NCBI GenBank assembly: GCA_021229015.1
Contig: CM037794.1
Location: forward strand, 36,782,827 to 36,846,826
Length of the DNA: 64,000 bases
Source of the DNA: Solen grandis
Taxonomy: Eukaryota > Mollusca > Bivalvia > Adapedonta > Solenidae
Direction: 5' to 3'
The notes below the pieces were generated by a model. It saw only the letters and a program-made list of their open reading frames with translations, was not told where the DNA came from and made no database searches. This document shows, one piece after another, positions 10,166 through 22,516 of the stretch. The number at the start of each line of letters is the position of its first letter. Positions within the stretch are counted from its first letter, which is position 1. Both the position numbers and the translations under genes were made by a program.

Positions 10166-11240
10166 TCAAGTGCTGAGTAAAGTCAATGTAGTAGTATCAT
10201 AGATTTTAAAATCTACACATGAATGTCCACCTTTTTCTAAAACTATGGCTTTTGTTTTACCTGTGTTTTTGGTTAGACCCCACCTATTACAGTAGTTTTC
10301 TATATCAGCCAACATAGAATGTAGTGTGTATTTGGATTTCGCAAAAAAGACCATGTTTTCGGCGTATAGTATGAGAAATAATTTAAATTCATATACAGTA
10401 AAAAAAATATCATTCAATTTTGTGTTTATGTTAATAATAATGCTGTAAACGAACAGCGTGAAGAGCAGAGGAGAGCTGGGATCCCCTTTCCTCAGGTAAT
10501 TGTATTTTTTTTTCAATTTTATTTTGTTATCACAGATTGAAGGATAAAAATACAATCAACGACATATTTCTCAACTAAATAACCATCTTGATTCTGACAT
10601 GATCTTTCGTAAATATATATCCATTTATTTAAAACGATTTACAAGAATTTGTGAATAACTTTTGCAAGGATATTAATATTATACCACGATAGTTTTGGGC
10701 ATTATTTTGTCTTTTGAAAATCGGTGTTATGACATATGTGCCCTAATAAATCGCGAGATATTCAGAATTTAAAAATACTATGATGGACTGCTTACATTTA
10801 AAAGAGCGAGATGATTGTATATGATGCCTTAAAAGGTTCACCTAAAAGCCCATCTATAACTAGCGCTTTAATGTTTTTGTGTAAAAGTACAGTATCTCTT
10901 ATTTCATTTTCTATAACTTCATGGACTAGATCCATATCAGTAGTTTCCTTATATGTATTAAACGATTGATCAGTATTTTCATTACTTTGATCTGTTCTCC
11001 GAGTAAAGTTTTAACCTTTTGTAACGCGATATCTCTATTTAGCTAACCGTTTTAAACTTATTTTAACGCACGAATGCTTCACGGTTTCCAATTGTTCTAT
11101 TACTATTGTATTTTTATCGCGCTTAAAGTCATGTTTTGTTTTTATGTTGGTGTTATCAAACCTGAGTTAATTTTGTTCATAGCTTACCTTTTTTATTTCT
11201 CGAACATTTTTCTCCAAAAAAAATTATAGTTGCAAAACTG
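10166..11240 (-). mobile_element. Decayed non-LTR retrotransposon RT, copy A
   Basis: Minus-strand remains of a LINE reverse transcriptase. The 10,166-10,555 frame contains GDPSSPLLFTLFV, then LYAENMVFFAKSKYTL where active enzymes have YADD, then YCNRWGLTKNTGKTKA, all in the order of the RT palm. Further upstream (10,680-10,870) frameshifted pieces read like ITPIFK..NAQNYRGI and KNIKALVIDGLLGEPFK. The catalytic aspartate change and frame breaks show it is dead. Its age precedes the segmental duplication, since copy B has the same remnant. Confidence 0.8.
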
Positions 11241-11409
11241 CCCAAATTCAATGCAATAAATACAAAAAAGAGGAAAAAGTATGAAAATTCAATCTTTCTT
11301 TTAACGATATGCAAAATATTATATTAGGTAAGCCTGATCGATTGATGTCGATAGAATCACAGATATATCAAAGCAGCTCAACCACAGATGATCAGTAGAA
11401 ATTAAAAAA

Positions 11410-13041
11410 CAAGAGGGCCAAGATGGCCCTGTGTCGCTCACCTGAGTAAGATGGCAGTGTTAGGCATAATGACAAAAAATCTGGCATCTAAAAGTGTTTT
11501 TCTAACATTTGACTAAGTGACCTACATATTGATCCTACCTGAATTTGCACTCAACTGGGAATTCATGCAGTCATCATTCATATTAAGTTTAATGAAGACT
11601 GGGACAAAAATGTAGGCCTCTAGAGTGTTCACAAGGTTTTTCTTAGATTTGACCTGGTGACCTAGTTTTTGACATCATGTGACTCATTTTCAAACTCATC
11701 CAATATATCAATTAGACAAACATCCTGACCAAATCTATTGAAGATTTGGCTAAAACTGTGGCCTCTAGAGAGTTCACAAGGTTTTCCTTAGATTTGACCT
11801 GGTGACCTAGTTTTTGATCCCACATGACCCAATTTCAAACTCATCCAATATCAATTAGACAAACATCCTGACCAAATCTATGAAGATTGGCAAAACTGTG
11901 GCCTTAAGGTTCAAAGGTTTTCTAGATTTGACCTGTGACCTAGTTTTTGACCCACATACCCATTTCGAACTCATCGAAGATATCATGTAGACAAACACCC
12001 TGACCATTTTTCATGAAGATTGGGCTAAAACTGTGGCCTCTAGAGTGTTCACAAGGTTTTTCTAAGATTTGACCTGGTGACCTAGTTTTTGACCCCATGT
12101 GACCCAATTTGGAACTCATCTGAGATATCATGTAGACAAACATCCTGACCAAATTTTATGAAGATTGGGCCAAAACTATGGCCTGTAGAGTGTTCACAAG
12201 CTTTTTCTAAGATTTGACCTGGTGACCTAGTTTTTGACCCCACATGACCCAATTTCGAACTCATCCGAGATATCATGTAGACAAACATCCTGACCAAGTT
12301 TCATGAAGATTGGGCCAAAACTGTGGCCTCTAGAGTGTTCACAAGCTTTTTCTAAGATTTGACCTGGTGACCTAGTTTTTGACCCCACATGACCCAATTT
12401 CGAACTCATCCGAGATATCATGTAGACAAACATCCTGACCAAGTTTCATGAAGATTGGGCCAAAATTGTGGCCTGTAGAGTGTTCACAAGGTTTTTCTAA
12501 GATTTGACCTGGTGACCTAGTTTTTGACCCCACATGACCCAATATCGAACTCATCCGAGATATCATGTAGACAAATATCCTGACCAATTTTATGAAGATT
12601 GGGCTAAAACTGTGGCCTCTAGAGTGTTCACAAGGTTTTTCAAGGATTTGACCTAGTGACCTAGTTTTTGATCCCACATGACCCAATTTCGAACTCATCC
12701 GAGATATCATGTAGACAAACATCCTGATTAAGTTTCATGAAGATTGGGCCAAATTTGTGGCCTCTAGAGTGTTCACAAGGTTTTTCTAAGATTTGACCTA
12801 GTGACCTAGTTTTTGACCCCACATGACCCAATTTCGAACTCATCCGAGATATCATGTAGACAAACATCCTGACCAAGTTTCATGAAGATTGGGCCAAAAC
12901 TGTGGCCTCTAGAGTGTTCACAAGCAATTGTTGACGACGGACGACGGACGACTGACGACGGACGACTGACGACGCACGACGCACGACGGACAAAAGGCGA
13001 TCACAAAAGCTCGCCCGAGCACAAGTGCTCAGGTGAGCTAA
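11410..13041 (+). mobile_element. CAAGAGGGCC element 1 (145-base core), filled site
   Basis: Starts CAAGAGGGCCAAGATGGCCC..CGCTCACCTGAG and ends with a short GAC-rich stretch, GGACAAAAGGCGATCAC and a hairpin GAGCACAAGTGCTCAGGTGAGCTAA. The core is about nine tandem monomers of 145 bases with the signature GACCTGGTGACCTAGTTTTT. Copy B at 49,961-49,975 has the uninterrupted site (ATTAAAAAAGGAACTTTC), so the ends are set to within a run of A. No open frame encodes a transposase; short frames repeat every 145 bases because of the tandem core. Confidence 0.88.
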
Positions 13042-14680
13042 AAAGTAACTTTCTACTGCCTCTGTTAATGTTGATAAAGTCATTGTTTCCTGACAAACTC
13101 GTCAAGTGCAAGTCACTTTGTACGTGAAAAGGCTATTTCGTAAACGCAACTTCGGCAAAATCGGTTAAATATAGAATGTGGTATCCCTAAAGTATGTGCT
13201 TGCGGTACCACATGACGCATTCCATAAAATTGCGACTTGAGTAGGTCAAGGTAACGAATTCGTAGGTTCAGTCTGTGATGTTTTCGCATATGCGAAGAGT
13301 GAATGAGATAAGTCAAGTGAAAGCCAATAAATAGAAGTTTTATCAGTCTAAAAATAATTTCATAACTGTGACGCCATTCATTTTTTTTTTCAATCACGGA
13401 TAGTTGCATCAAATGACCATGCGTCTGCAAAAGGGTATTGAGGTAAAACAACCATATAATTAAAATTCAAGTTCTCAGTCAATGACCATCTGTGAACAAG
13501 CTACTTTAAATGACTGTATGAAATAAATTCTCCTACCTCTTCACGAAGATTACCAGAATATTTACAGAATATTTCCTGAACTGAATCGATCGAGGTCTGT
13601 TATGTGGTCAGATTGGTCCATGGAGGTCATGCATAATCATAAACGTTTTTAACCACACAGTGTCCCCATGTCTAACCAGTGCACGGTGACAAGATTCCCT
13701 CGTGAAAGTTAAGGTGTGTGTTTATACAATATGTGTCAGGTACCCTTTGGTCAAACAATCCCACCTCCTAAGCCACAAAAGTTCTTAAGAGAAAATGAAT
13801 TAATATATTCTCTAGTTGCATAACATATTTTCATCGGAGAAATATTTCACTTACGTTGAGCACTATACACAAAGATGAAGTGGTGCATGTACTTCTATTA
13901 TAAGATCGCTTGTATTTATATTTATGTAAATCAAGAGGTTTCCGAAAATTGTTAGAAAACAGCCGAATCGTTGGCCGTGAAATTTCGTACCTGTTGATAC
14001 GATCACGGTATAGTAGATGATCCGTAATATAAGGAATCGAGAGGGTTTTTCATAGCCGGTCCAAACTGTTTCAAACTGAAAGTTGCAAAATTTTAGAGCT
14101 TAATTGGCGTATCTGTAGTAAAGCATCTTTAAGTACTTTTGTATGTATAAAATAGGCAATTGCTTTACTACATCGTCTATAGGTTCAATACTTACATTTG
14201 ATTTTAAGCGTTCCAATATTCCGTTACTTTTTCATAACTGATTATTAAACTTAAGCTGGCAATTATTTAGCAAACATTATTTTAGTTTTTGTGTTTTGTA
14301 ATTTATCGTCTGGTATATATTCATTGATATATTTTCGTTTTATATCAAACATCAAACTCTAATGGTTAATGATCAGATAATTCATTAAAATCGTAAACGT
14401 TAAAACTAATGACGTGTTAAAATAAGGAGAATTATGTTACAAGTAATCAACAGTGCTAATTTTATTTTGTGAGCAAAAGGTGAACTTTTCCTTGTCACCT
14501 AATATACTGTTACCTCACGCAAGTATCTACTATTGTGATGCCTACATTATTTCTGAAACTTATATTAGGTATACGTAAACAAATTGTTAGTGATGCAGAA
14601 CTGGGTAGACTACCTTTTTGTTCAATAGCTTAACTAAGATTAAGGTACTGATAAAAATTTCTACTTCTAATAAAATTGTT
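13042..14680. other. Unannotated AT-rich region
   Basis: No recognisable gene or repeat. A minus-strand open frame of 112 codons (13,113-13,451) has no domain I can name and is probably chance. The first 28 bases are the last sequence shared with copy B before the gap. Confidence 0.5.
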
Positions 14681-14689
14681 TGGAAAAGC

Positions 14690-16250
14690 AAATTGAACAG
14701 AAGTTAAAAAAGGCCTAGTAAAATTTGTTTCTTTATACCTGCTTCAGCGTCTGAACGTTCCAGAATTGTGGAAAATTTTGAAATACAAATTAAATAAACT
14801 AGTCTCAAGACATACCCAGCAGGACTGTTTCTGGCAAGTAACATCTCCTATGGTTAAAATCAGAAATTAAAAAAAAAAACTAATGAAGAAACGGGATAGA
14901 CAATACAGTAAAATGAAAAAGAGTAGGAACATCCCATTATTTCACCTAACCTAAAAAAGATAAAAGCACTTCTTCAAAAGAAAACACGTTCTTCATACTG
15001 GATTATATAAACAATATTGCTTGTAATTCAGAACACAAATATGGGACAACCAAACGCTTCTTGGAATTTATAAAATGCCTAAGAAATGGCTCATGTGGTG
15101 TTGCACCCCTGGGGGAAATTGGCGTTTTAAAATCTAACGCCAAGGAAAATCAGATATTTTAAATAAACATTTTTTCTCTGTTTTCACAAATGATCCAGAC
15201 TGAAACTTACAAAATCTTGCTCCTAGTCCTTTTGTTAGCATGTCTAAAATAAATGTAACAGAAGATGGTGTAAAAAAACAACAACCTAAATCCATTCAAA
15301 GTAGCCAGTTCAGATTAGATTAAACCAAGAATTTTAAAAGAATATGCTTATGAAAAAGCTCCAATCTTCACAATTTTGTTTTATAATTATATTGAAACTG
15401 GTTCTGTACCTTCAGATTGGTCTGAAGCCTACGTAACACCGATATAATTTTCGAGTTTCAAATTACAGACCAGTCTCTAGCTTGTAAGATCTTAGAGTTC
15501 ATAAAAGTAAGTAATATTCTAGACCATTTGGATAGACTTAATATCCTGGTGGTTAACCAGCATGGTGTCCATGCCCAACAGTCTTACGAAATACAACTTG
15601 TGGGTTTCATTACCATAGTCGAATGTTACTCAAGCTAGCCCATTATTGGATTAGGGGTTCTACACACTCCTGGGTCAAGGTATTGTTTTAGGGCATAGGA
15701 CTCAAAGAGTAGTGATAGACAGGGCAACATCTGGATTGGCTCCTGTTGTATCAGATGTCCCTCAGGGGTCCGTCCTGGGTCCATCCTTCTATTTCTGCTC
15801 TTCATAAATAAATTACCCGCTTCTGTCTAGCCAGACCTTAGGTTTCCTAAACGGAATATACATCTTTCAAGACCTTTACAAAGACAGCAGCCAATAACAC
15901 CATTGTAAGACCAACCTTGGAATACTGATCTAGTGCATGTGGTCCTTACACTCAGAAGGATATAGATAAATTAGAAAATGTTCAAAGGCAGGCTGCTCGA
16001 TTTGTCACCAACAATTAACAGCAAGACCTCTGGTACAGTCTTAAATATTCTGATTTAAATTGGATCTATTTACAAACTAGAAGACAACATAGTTGGCTGA
16101 CTTTATTTCATATGATGGTTTATAATCATGTGGATGTCGATCCCAGACAATATCTAACTCCATACACAAGAAAATCCAGGCATCACCATCATTTTGCTTT
16201 TCAGATACAAATTTACCAAAGTTGACCATTACAAAATCTCATTTTCCCAC
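14690..16250 (+). mobile_element. Decayed non-LTR retrotransposon
   Basis: Plus-strand RT pieces in the right order but in changing frames: KRFLEFIKCLRNG near 15,053, then KPRILKEYAYEKAP and ETGSVPSDWSEAYVTPI (15,325-15,450), SNYRPVS, SDVPQGSVLGP (15,749-15,785) and TIVRPTLEY..YTQKDIDKLENVQRQAARF (15,902-16,005). The order finger, palm and thumb matches CR1/Jockey-type LINEs. Many indels; no intact frame, and the FADD block is not visible. Confidence 0.85.
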
Positions 16251-16439
16251 GGACTGTCGATCGCCAATGGCGCCAGTGGCGACAAATTAAAGAAAGTGGC
16301 GCTAATTTTTCAGAAGTGGCGAAAATAAGTGGCGCTTGCTTTTTTCGATCAAAATTTCTTATTTTTTGCATGATATAAGAGGCACAGACTGTGCCCTCGC
16401 TTGAAAAAGTTCGGCTGGTTTACTCGTGAGAATAATCGA

Positions 16440-16597
16440 TACGCGGTCTGCTATGATGTAAGCGGCCGTGGACTGGTACCCTCTTCAAGCTATTCCCCAA
16501 GGCGTTAGTGGTGGTGAAAGGCGACAACCAGTCAAAACATTGTTTATCGTGGATTCGAGTGACACTTTGAGACGCTTTAATTGCACTGTGTTTTTAG
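16440..16597 (+). other. Possible 5' UTR exon of zinc-finger gene
   Basis: A GC-richer stretch ending in a consensus donor TTTTTAG|GTAAGTATG at 16,598. It lies 250 bases before a zinc-finger coding exon on the same strand and could be its non-coding first exon. Upstream, 16,260-16,345 repeats AGTGGCG several times. Confidence 0.35.
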
Positions 16598-16848
16598 GTA
16601 AGTATGTGTGACGGCGAAATAAACACAAAAGACCTTGTATATTTGAAGTATGCCGAAGGTACAGGCAATTACAATCATTACAGATTCACGCCGTACTTTT
16701 AAAGACAAAATACCGGCATGATTGTTGCACTCGCTACCGGTTCTCTTCATTTTGATTACGACTAATTACTGTTTGCAAAACTATATTATAATGATCTTTT
16801 CATTAAAATCAAATCAGAATTAACAACAAATAACACGAGTTTTTGACT

Positions 16849-17062
16849 ATGACTCCTCCTTCTAAAATTCCAAAATTACAAAATTCTCCTGTTAGAAAAT
16901 TTAAGGAATCTTGGAAAGTTGGTCACTCATGGTTGCGCTATGAACCAGAAACCAAAGAAATGTTCTGTGACATATGCATTAAAGCACAAAATTCTAATTC
17001 ATTTGTAATAGGGTGTAATATTATGAAAAAAGAGGCAGTCACTAAACATGCAAAAATCAAAG
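16849..17062 (+). CDS. TTF-type zinc-finger exon (ZNF862/hAT-related)
   Basis: The first ATG is at 16,849. About 71 residues follow, then the donor AAG|GTAAAT at 17,063. The protein has a basic N terminus, then KESWKVGHSWLRYEPETKEM, FCDIC, NSNSFVIGC and KKEAVTKHAK, the pattern of the TTF-type zinc finger found at the N terminus of ZNF862-like and KIAA1586-like proteins, which derive from hAT transposons. A possible acceptor (AATCAAATCAG) lies at about 16,818. Downstream exons are not clear; at 17,225-17,330 a 27-base piece (AAAAAATGCTGGCTGAGAAA) is duplicated. This may be a truncated gene, a retained transposon part, or the first exon of a gene whose rest is lost. Confidence 0.6.
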
Positions 17063-17449
17063 GTAAATGAATTTTCTTAAAAATTTATTGTATTTTGATT
17101 ATTTTTTTTTAAATCAAATTTATTTAAACAAATAATATACTTAAATATTTTTGAATATGAACAGGCTTTTAAATATAAATATATTTTAATTACATTTACT
17201 TGAAAAGACTCGTAGAATCTTTCATCATTGATCTTGATTTTGAGGATGAAAAAATGCTGGCTGAGAAAATGGAACCCTGAGACTGAAAAAAATGCTGGCT
17301 GAGAAAATGGAACAAAGTGAATGTAAGGAGATATGTGATTCCATGATGATTTTATCTATGACATTCCGTTTCACTATGTTTTATCTGTTATATTGTTGTA
17401 TGACATGTGCTTTGATTAATTTAAATAATAAAATTAAAATTTGCATGGT

Positions 17450-18660
17450 TGTTTGTTACTTCTTTTTTTAATCCCAGGATTTATATGGTAAGATAAAGGT
17501 AAAGAGTTAAATCAAATACTGACACTAAAATTGTAAACCTAATAATTAATGTAACATTCATTCATTCATCTAGTTATTGAAACTTTGGCTCAGGCTCTGG
17601 CTCTAAAATGGCTCTAAAGTGGCTCCAACTTTTTAGATTTGGCGAATTTGTTGGCGACAAGTCTAAAAAATACAGAGGAGGCCCTGATTACTATCATATG
17701 TTGTCAGTGCTGATTCAGTCCAAGGATTTGAATCAACACTAATTTGTTCTTTTCTTAACCCTACAAATATCTTTCCTGTACAGCAGTTTATATGGGTACA
17801 TATTTTTACAGTTTTGGATTACAAGGTGTTTAGTTTCACATCGCTTGGAAAACCTGACAGTCTTTTACTTTTTAACAACCCAAAACGTGCAGCATTTAAT
17901 AGTCAGTTAAAAAATTAGTTTCCAATACATGTATATGAACGTTGCTGATAGTTGCCTGATAAGTAAAATCAAAAGTACTTCGGACAACTTTTTTTAAACC
18001 TTCGGTTATGTGAAAATCTCAGTATTAAAATCCATTCGAAACTTTTGAACGTCTAAAAGACCAATTTATACAATCATGGAGAACGAAAGTATGGAACAGA
18101 ATTAGGGCAAAAATTACATCTTGCCGTCTTACAAGTCCATGTTTACACGTGACATTCTGCCTTTGCCATACTGACAAGTGATATGCTGAACGTTTATAAT
18201 GCTGTCTACTGGCTAATGCTGTTTTGCATCTTGCATCAGTTAATGATTTGGCTTTCATGTGTCATAATTTGATGCTGTTATATCTTAAAGTTTTGTTGAG
18301 CAATCATGAATATGACATTTGTTTTACTTTAAACTGTCTATACTGCCTTATCAAGTTGGGGCAGAATAATCAAAGAAGTCCTGCATTTCGTTTTTACTCA
18401 GGGGTGGAAACTGAATACTCGGAAATCCGGGAAAGTACGGGATGATCGTATATATCCGTAATATGATCATAACAGGAGCTGAAATATACTAAATATATTT
18501 ACCATAAAGAACAGAGGTGAGGGTGTCCGGGGGCTTGCTATCCCGGATAAAAGACGGAGATGCAATCTGAGGGAAATATGGTAACTTTTTTTAAGTTGGG
18601 TATATGTTTTATATATGTTTTATATATTAAAATCTAGGGCTAAATAGTTTTATTCTCACT
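17450..18660. other. Unannotated region
   Basis: No coding exon recognised. The stretch 17,585-17,690 again contains GGCTCTAAA and TTGGCGA repeats like those before the zinc-finger exon, so the pair may mark the edges of one element. Confidence 0.35.
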
Positions 18661-18676
18661 TAGGGTAATTTTTAGG

Positions 18677-18870
18677 TTTGTGTGTGTGTGTGTTGGGGGG
18701 GGGGGGGGGGGGTCGGTAGCCGCCGGGACTTGAACTCACAGCCCGCTAATTCAATATATATCGTGAAAAATATTTTTCTATATGATTTATAGTGACATTA
18801 ATACGAAATTTATAACACTGGCTGCAGTACTAGCCAGGTTGCGAGTTCTGATCCAGCTTGGGGACGTGTT
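18677..18870. repeat. (GT)n-G run and two tRNA-like pieces
   Basis: A (GT)n stretch runs into about 18 G at 18,694-18,712. Next to it, on the minus strand, GGGCTGTGAGTTCAAGTCCCGGCGG (a B-box-like sequence) reads like a tRNA 3' half. On the plus strand at 18,818-18,862 CAGGTTGCGAGTTCTGATCC is another B-box-like piece. They are probably SINE heads in opposite directions. A similar (GT)n-G run occurs at 19,156-19,178 followed by GACCCCGCTAAGCCGCCCGG. Confidence 0.5.
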
Positions 18871-19554
18871 TGTTATATGTATTAAAACTCTTTAATGATT
18901 TAAAAAAAAAAGAAAATAAAATGTATGTTCAGCAATACTAAAGGCGTTTGCCTGATTCAGATTAAAGCAGACACAGTTCCGTTGCCATAATGACAGCGGA
19001 GATAATTTACAGCGGATGCTCTCTCAGCAAGGGTCGGCTTGGGTGACTGGTCATTTGGCTAACTTTATTTCAATAAGGGGCTCACGATGGGGATTTCCAT
19101 TTACCCAATCAAGGCAATTTCAGTCACCCAGAAAATTGTATTATCTGGCCAGCTGTGTGTGTGTGGGGGGGGGGGGGGGGTACGTGACCCCGCTAAGCCG
19201 CCCGGTGAGTCTTGGACTTAATTACGAAACTGCGAACAGTATGTAGATCGAAGAGATGTGCTCGTAATTAAATTTATGCGTGACGTTCATTATTTTTAAA
19301 TATTCATCTTTGTAAGCCTGAGCTCATATCAATATCTGAAATGTTTGGCCTGCACTTAGAAAAGCATTGGAAAGTATAATGTACAATGCAATTATGTCTT
19401 TAAGCAGTGGATCCACTTTCAATTTCAAACATTTGTTTAAAAGAAATAACTTTTTAGAATTTGAAAAACAGCCACATTTTCTTACTTCATTTTGCCAATA
19501 CTTCTCGAACTACCGACAGCGAGTTCAGTTGACCAGCTATAGTTCTACTCGAGT

Positions 19555-19847
19555 TATAGAGCGTCCGCCTCGGGTGCGGGAGGTCGTGGGTTCGATCCCT
19601 GGCCGAAACATACCAAAGTTGTAAAAAATGGCACTGTTAAAGTTCCCTTGCTTGGCATTCAGCATATAAGGGTAGTTGCAGGACTGGTTGGCCCGGTGTC
19701 AGGATAATGAGACTGGGTGTGGTATCATGCCACATTTCTACGGCGTGATACTGCAATGTGGCAGCACTATATCTGTCTCAAGTAGACATCGTCTCCAAAT
19801 AACTGAAATACTGTCGGTGGGACGTTAAGCCCAACAAACAAACAAAC
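19555..19847 (+). mobile_element. tRNA-derived SINE with target-site duplication
   Basis: An 11-base direct repeat TCTACTCGAGT flanks it (19,544-19,554 and 19,848-19,858). The head has TATAGAGCGTCCGCCTCGG (A-box region) and GTGGGTTCGATCCCTGGCC (B box), then a body with GACTGGTTGGCCCGGTGTCAGG, and a 3' end CGGTGGGACGTTAAGCCC followed by (AACA)n. The first few tRNA bases are missing. LINE-dependent retroposition is the family's known mechanism. Confidence 0.92.
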
Positions 19848-19858
19848 TCTACTCGAGT

Positions 19859-21762
19859 AACGTAATAAATATACTCTAGTTAGCAATCAACTGAACGCAT
19901 GAGGTTTACCCCTTGTGACGTAATTTGAAAACAGACATAAGATTGAAACAATAGGTCTTTTTAGAATGACTTTTTCCGAACTAGGGCTTGAATACATTAG
20001 CTGCCAGCTTGTTTTCAGGTTACATACAGGCTTATTTAAAGACAGGATATCATAGATATTTATAATTTTCTGTAGATTTGCCTAGATGCTTTCCGTCCGA
20101 CATATTGCTTTCTAGTTTAACCACTTACCTCCCAAGTTTGAACTCGCGTAATCCTACAGAGTTTGTAGGGTAAAAAAACCCGCTCGTTTTATTGCAACTC
20201 TGGTAACTCTACTTAACTTAAGTATGTAAACTGATCTCGCTCCGAGTCAAACCGGAACAGCGCCCTCCAACGTCATATTGCTAGGTGCACATTTTGACAT
20301 TTGTCATTCTGCTTGCGTACATGTGTAATTTTGCTTAGCTACATGTGTCATTATCGATTCGTTAAACCGACGAAATAAATTTCATTTTAATACGAATGCA
20401 TACTGGACTGTCAAGCTATACACAGTGCTATAAGGTGATGAAATGGAAATAAAAGCAAATGTATTTTCAATAGTTTATTATCATGTGAATGAATAATTAA
20501 TGTTTAATGTAAAAAACAAATAACGCAGACGACGATTACGCCGTATTGTACTTGTCAAAATGATGCCTGTCACTTAGACAAATGAAGCAATAGACAATGT
20601 CAAAGTGTATTTTTGCCCGAATTTTGTTCCATAGAAAGTCTCTGCTTGTAGAATATTGGAATATTAAAGAAATTCTTATTTTGAACCTTATCTATATAAT
20701 ATTAAAAACCTACTAGTTACTCGAGTTCCCGGCCTCGTGTTCTCGAAAATATTAGTTTGATCGCAGGCTCAAATTTGAGTATCTCACGCAAACACCTATT
20801 GAAACTATTGGGCATTGTTTGAGTACAAGTATGAAAGTCATGCTTAAATTCCAATTTTATTTTCGAGAACACGGGACCAGGAGAACTTTTCATATGGCGT
20901 CACATACCTGTAACTCTATAAAGATCAAGCCTGCTTAAACGCTGGGCTAGTTCAGCACGTAAATTATGCCGACAGTCTTTCAGTGCATTTTGGTTCAGCT
21001 TTGAATAAAAAGTTTAGGTCTATAAATACAGAGAGGGAGAGAGAAAGAGAGATAGATTGCTTACCTTCTTCTTCAAACCTATGCAGATTTATCACTTTTT
21101 CAACTGTTAATATATGCAACCAACGAAAGCTAATAATCCATATACTAAATCAAGAATGTTTTTCTTTTCTCAATGATTCGCACTTCGGATATCTACGTAG
21201 ATTTATTCACTGGTTTTCAAAAGATTACACAAACAGTAGTATAATGATTTAGTGAAGATAATATGACAAGCCGGATATAGAAATGCAAGATACGCAATGC
21301 ACGTAGTTTTTGTCTCGCGATCATCTTACATACTTTCTGAATCAAAACAACATAAGCTATATATAGGTTTCGGTGTGTATAGCTATTAAGACCATTAGGG
21401 TGTATATAGGAGGAGTAGTAACAGTGAGAAAGGATTCAATATCATACATATTTATATCATTTACAATACTGGTTATAAAAGTTAATAATGGTAACATTTA
21501 ATATTCAGATTACAATTTCAAGGTAAAACAATAACTATTTTACATAGATTTATATCGTTTACATCAATAACGATGATAGTTATTCTTGGTAAGAAAACAC
21601 TTAATTATAAGTAAAGCTACATTTTATCTGTTAGAGACTTGCGTTTGCGTTTAAACAACAGATCAAAACGTGCCAATTTACAAAAGTATACACCATAGAC
21701 ATATATTGAAGGGACCATCGACTCCTGACGTCATCCTTCTTTCTATACACTGAAGGGAAGTT
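19859..21762. other. Unannotated region with a (GA)n tract
   Basis: No gene recognised. A short (GAGA)n tract lies at 21,029-21,053. The nearby open frame at 20,983-21,252 reads through it and has no domain. Confidence 0.5.
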
Positions 21763-22516
21763 CTAACCGATCACTTTAAATTTATGATATATCTCAAAAT
21801 CTTGGAACTTTTGAGAATCAAATTTTATTTCACCTGCCCACAACATTACTGAACCACTGCCGAACTGGTCTACTTCAACGACACAGTTTTCGGTGTACCG
21901 TTCTCCCCTACGACGGTACACACGTGCATGTCCGTCTGCATCACGTAACCTAATTCGTGTTTTACCAACAAACAAAACATTTGCCCAATCCGCCCTAGTA
22001 AAGCGCAAATATTGACGTGCCCAAGCGAGGCGGTCCCGTTGGGTTTAAGATTGGTATTTTACACGGTCGGTAAGGTTTGATTCCGACGTCTTTCAGACGG
22101 TTGCAAACTGTCCTTGGTGACACAGGACGGTTATGGCGCCCAATAACATTACGAGCCGCCACCGTAGAAGATAGGAAACGGTTGCGCAAGTGGGAAAGAA
22201 TCATGTGTTGATCCTGACGGTGCGTTGTCACCCTCTGTCGCGGTCGACGAACAAGATCTCGGACACTTCCGGTCGCGCCGAAATTTTGCCCATAGGGCAT
22301 GAATAGTGGCGGAAGCCCTGTTATAATGTCTAGCAACCTGCAATAAAAATCGAGGGCCTTTTGCACGTCTGATGATTGTTGTTTCAATTAATTCGACAAC
22401 GTTTTAATACTTTTGAGCTTAAAATTTCATGGGCAGAAATTTACCTGTCTTACGGTGGCTCCTGCAGTTAACATTTCCACTGCTCTTTCACGCTCTGGAA
22501 TAGTCATCCTCGCCAT
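21763..22516 (-). pseudogene. Tc1/mariner transposase, truncated
   Basis: Minus-strand Tc1-like transposase of a cut-and-paste transposon. It starts at the ATG at 22,516 (MARMTIPERERAVEMLTAGA), continues after a gap with VARHYNRASATIHALWAKF (helix-turn-helix), then RQRVTTHRQDQHMILSHLRN and NRPVSPRTVCNRLKDVGIKP, and after a frameshift FTRADWANVLFVGKTRIRLR. Active relatives have VLFTDESRF at that last point, so the first catalytic aspartate is lost. The frame stops soon after SVMLWAG; the remaining catalytic half is missing. Between VRQ and VAR lie about 115 bases that begin GTAAAT and end TTTTTATTGCAG on the minus strand, a possible intron. Terminal inverted repeats were not found. Confidence 0.85.

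Larger units (their letters stand above)
1..13070 (+). repeat. Segmental duplication, copy A
   Basis: From the first base, this stretch aligns in the same order and orientation with 37,877-50,000. It contains the end of the EF-hand-like gene, the TLR gene and a decayed LINE. The match continues across an element insertion (11,410-13,041) to the sequence TTCTACTGCC..GTTAATGTTG at about 13,049-13,070, where copy B runs into an assembly gap. Differences from copy B include a private 561-base tandem duplication, about 326 extra bases at 2,838-3,163, and one private transposon. Identity looks like roughly 95% by eye. The left edge is the window edge, so the true boundary is unseen. Confidence 0.9.

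Noticed and set aside
9979..10176. 65-codon plus-strand open frame present in both copies
   Set aside because: Conservation is explained by the duplication; no domain, no splice or expression signal, and it lies in the likely TLR 5' region.
11940..12876. Series of minus-strand 70-codon open frames with SPGQILEKPCEHS repeats
   Set aside because: Shadow of the 145-base tandem core of a transposable element; the same frame recurs every 145 bases.
13113..13451. 112-codon minus-strand open frame as a gene
   Set aside because: No domain, no splice context, and composition like the surrounding AT-rich spacer.
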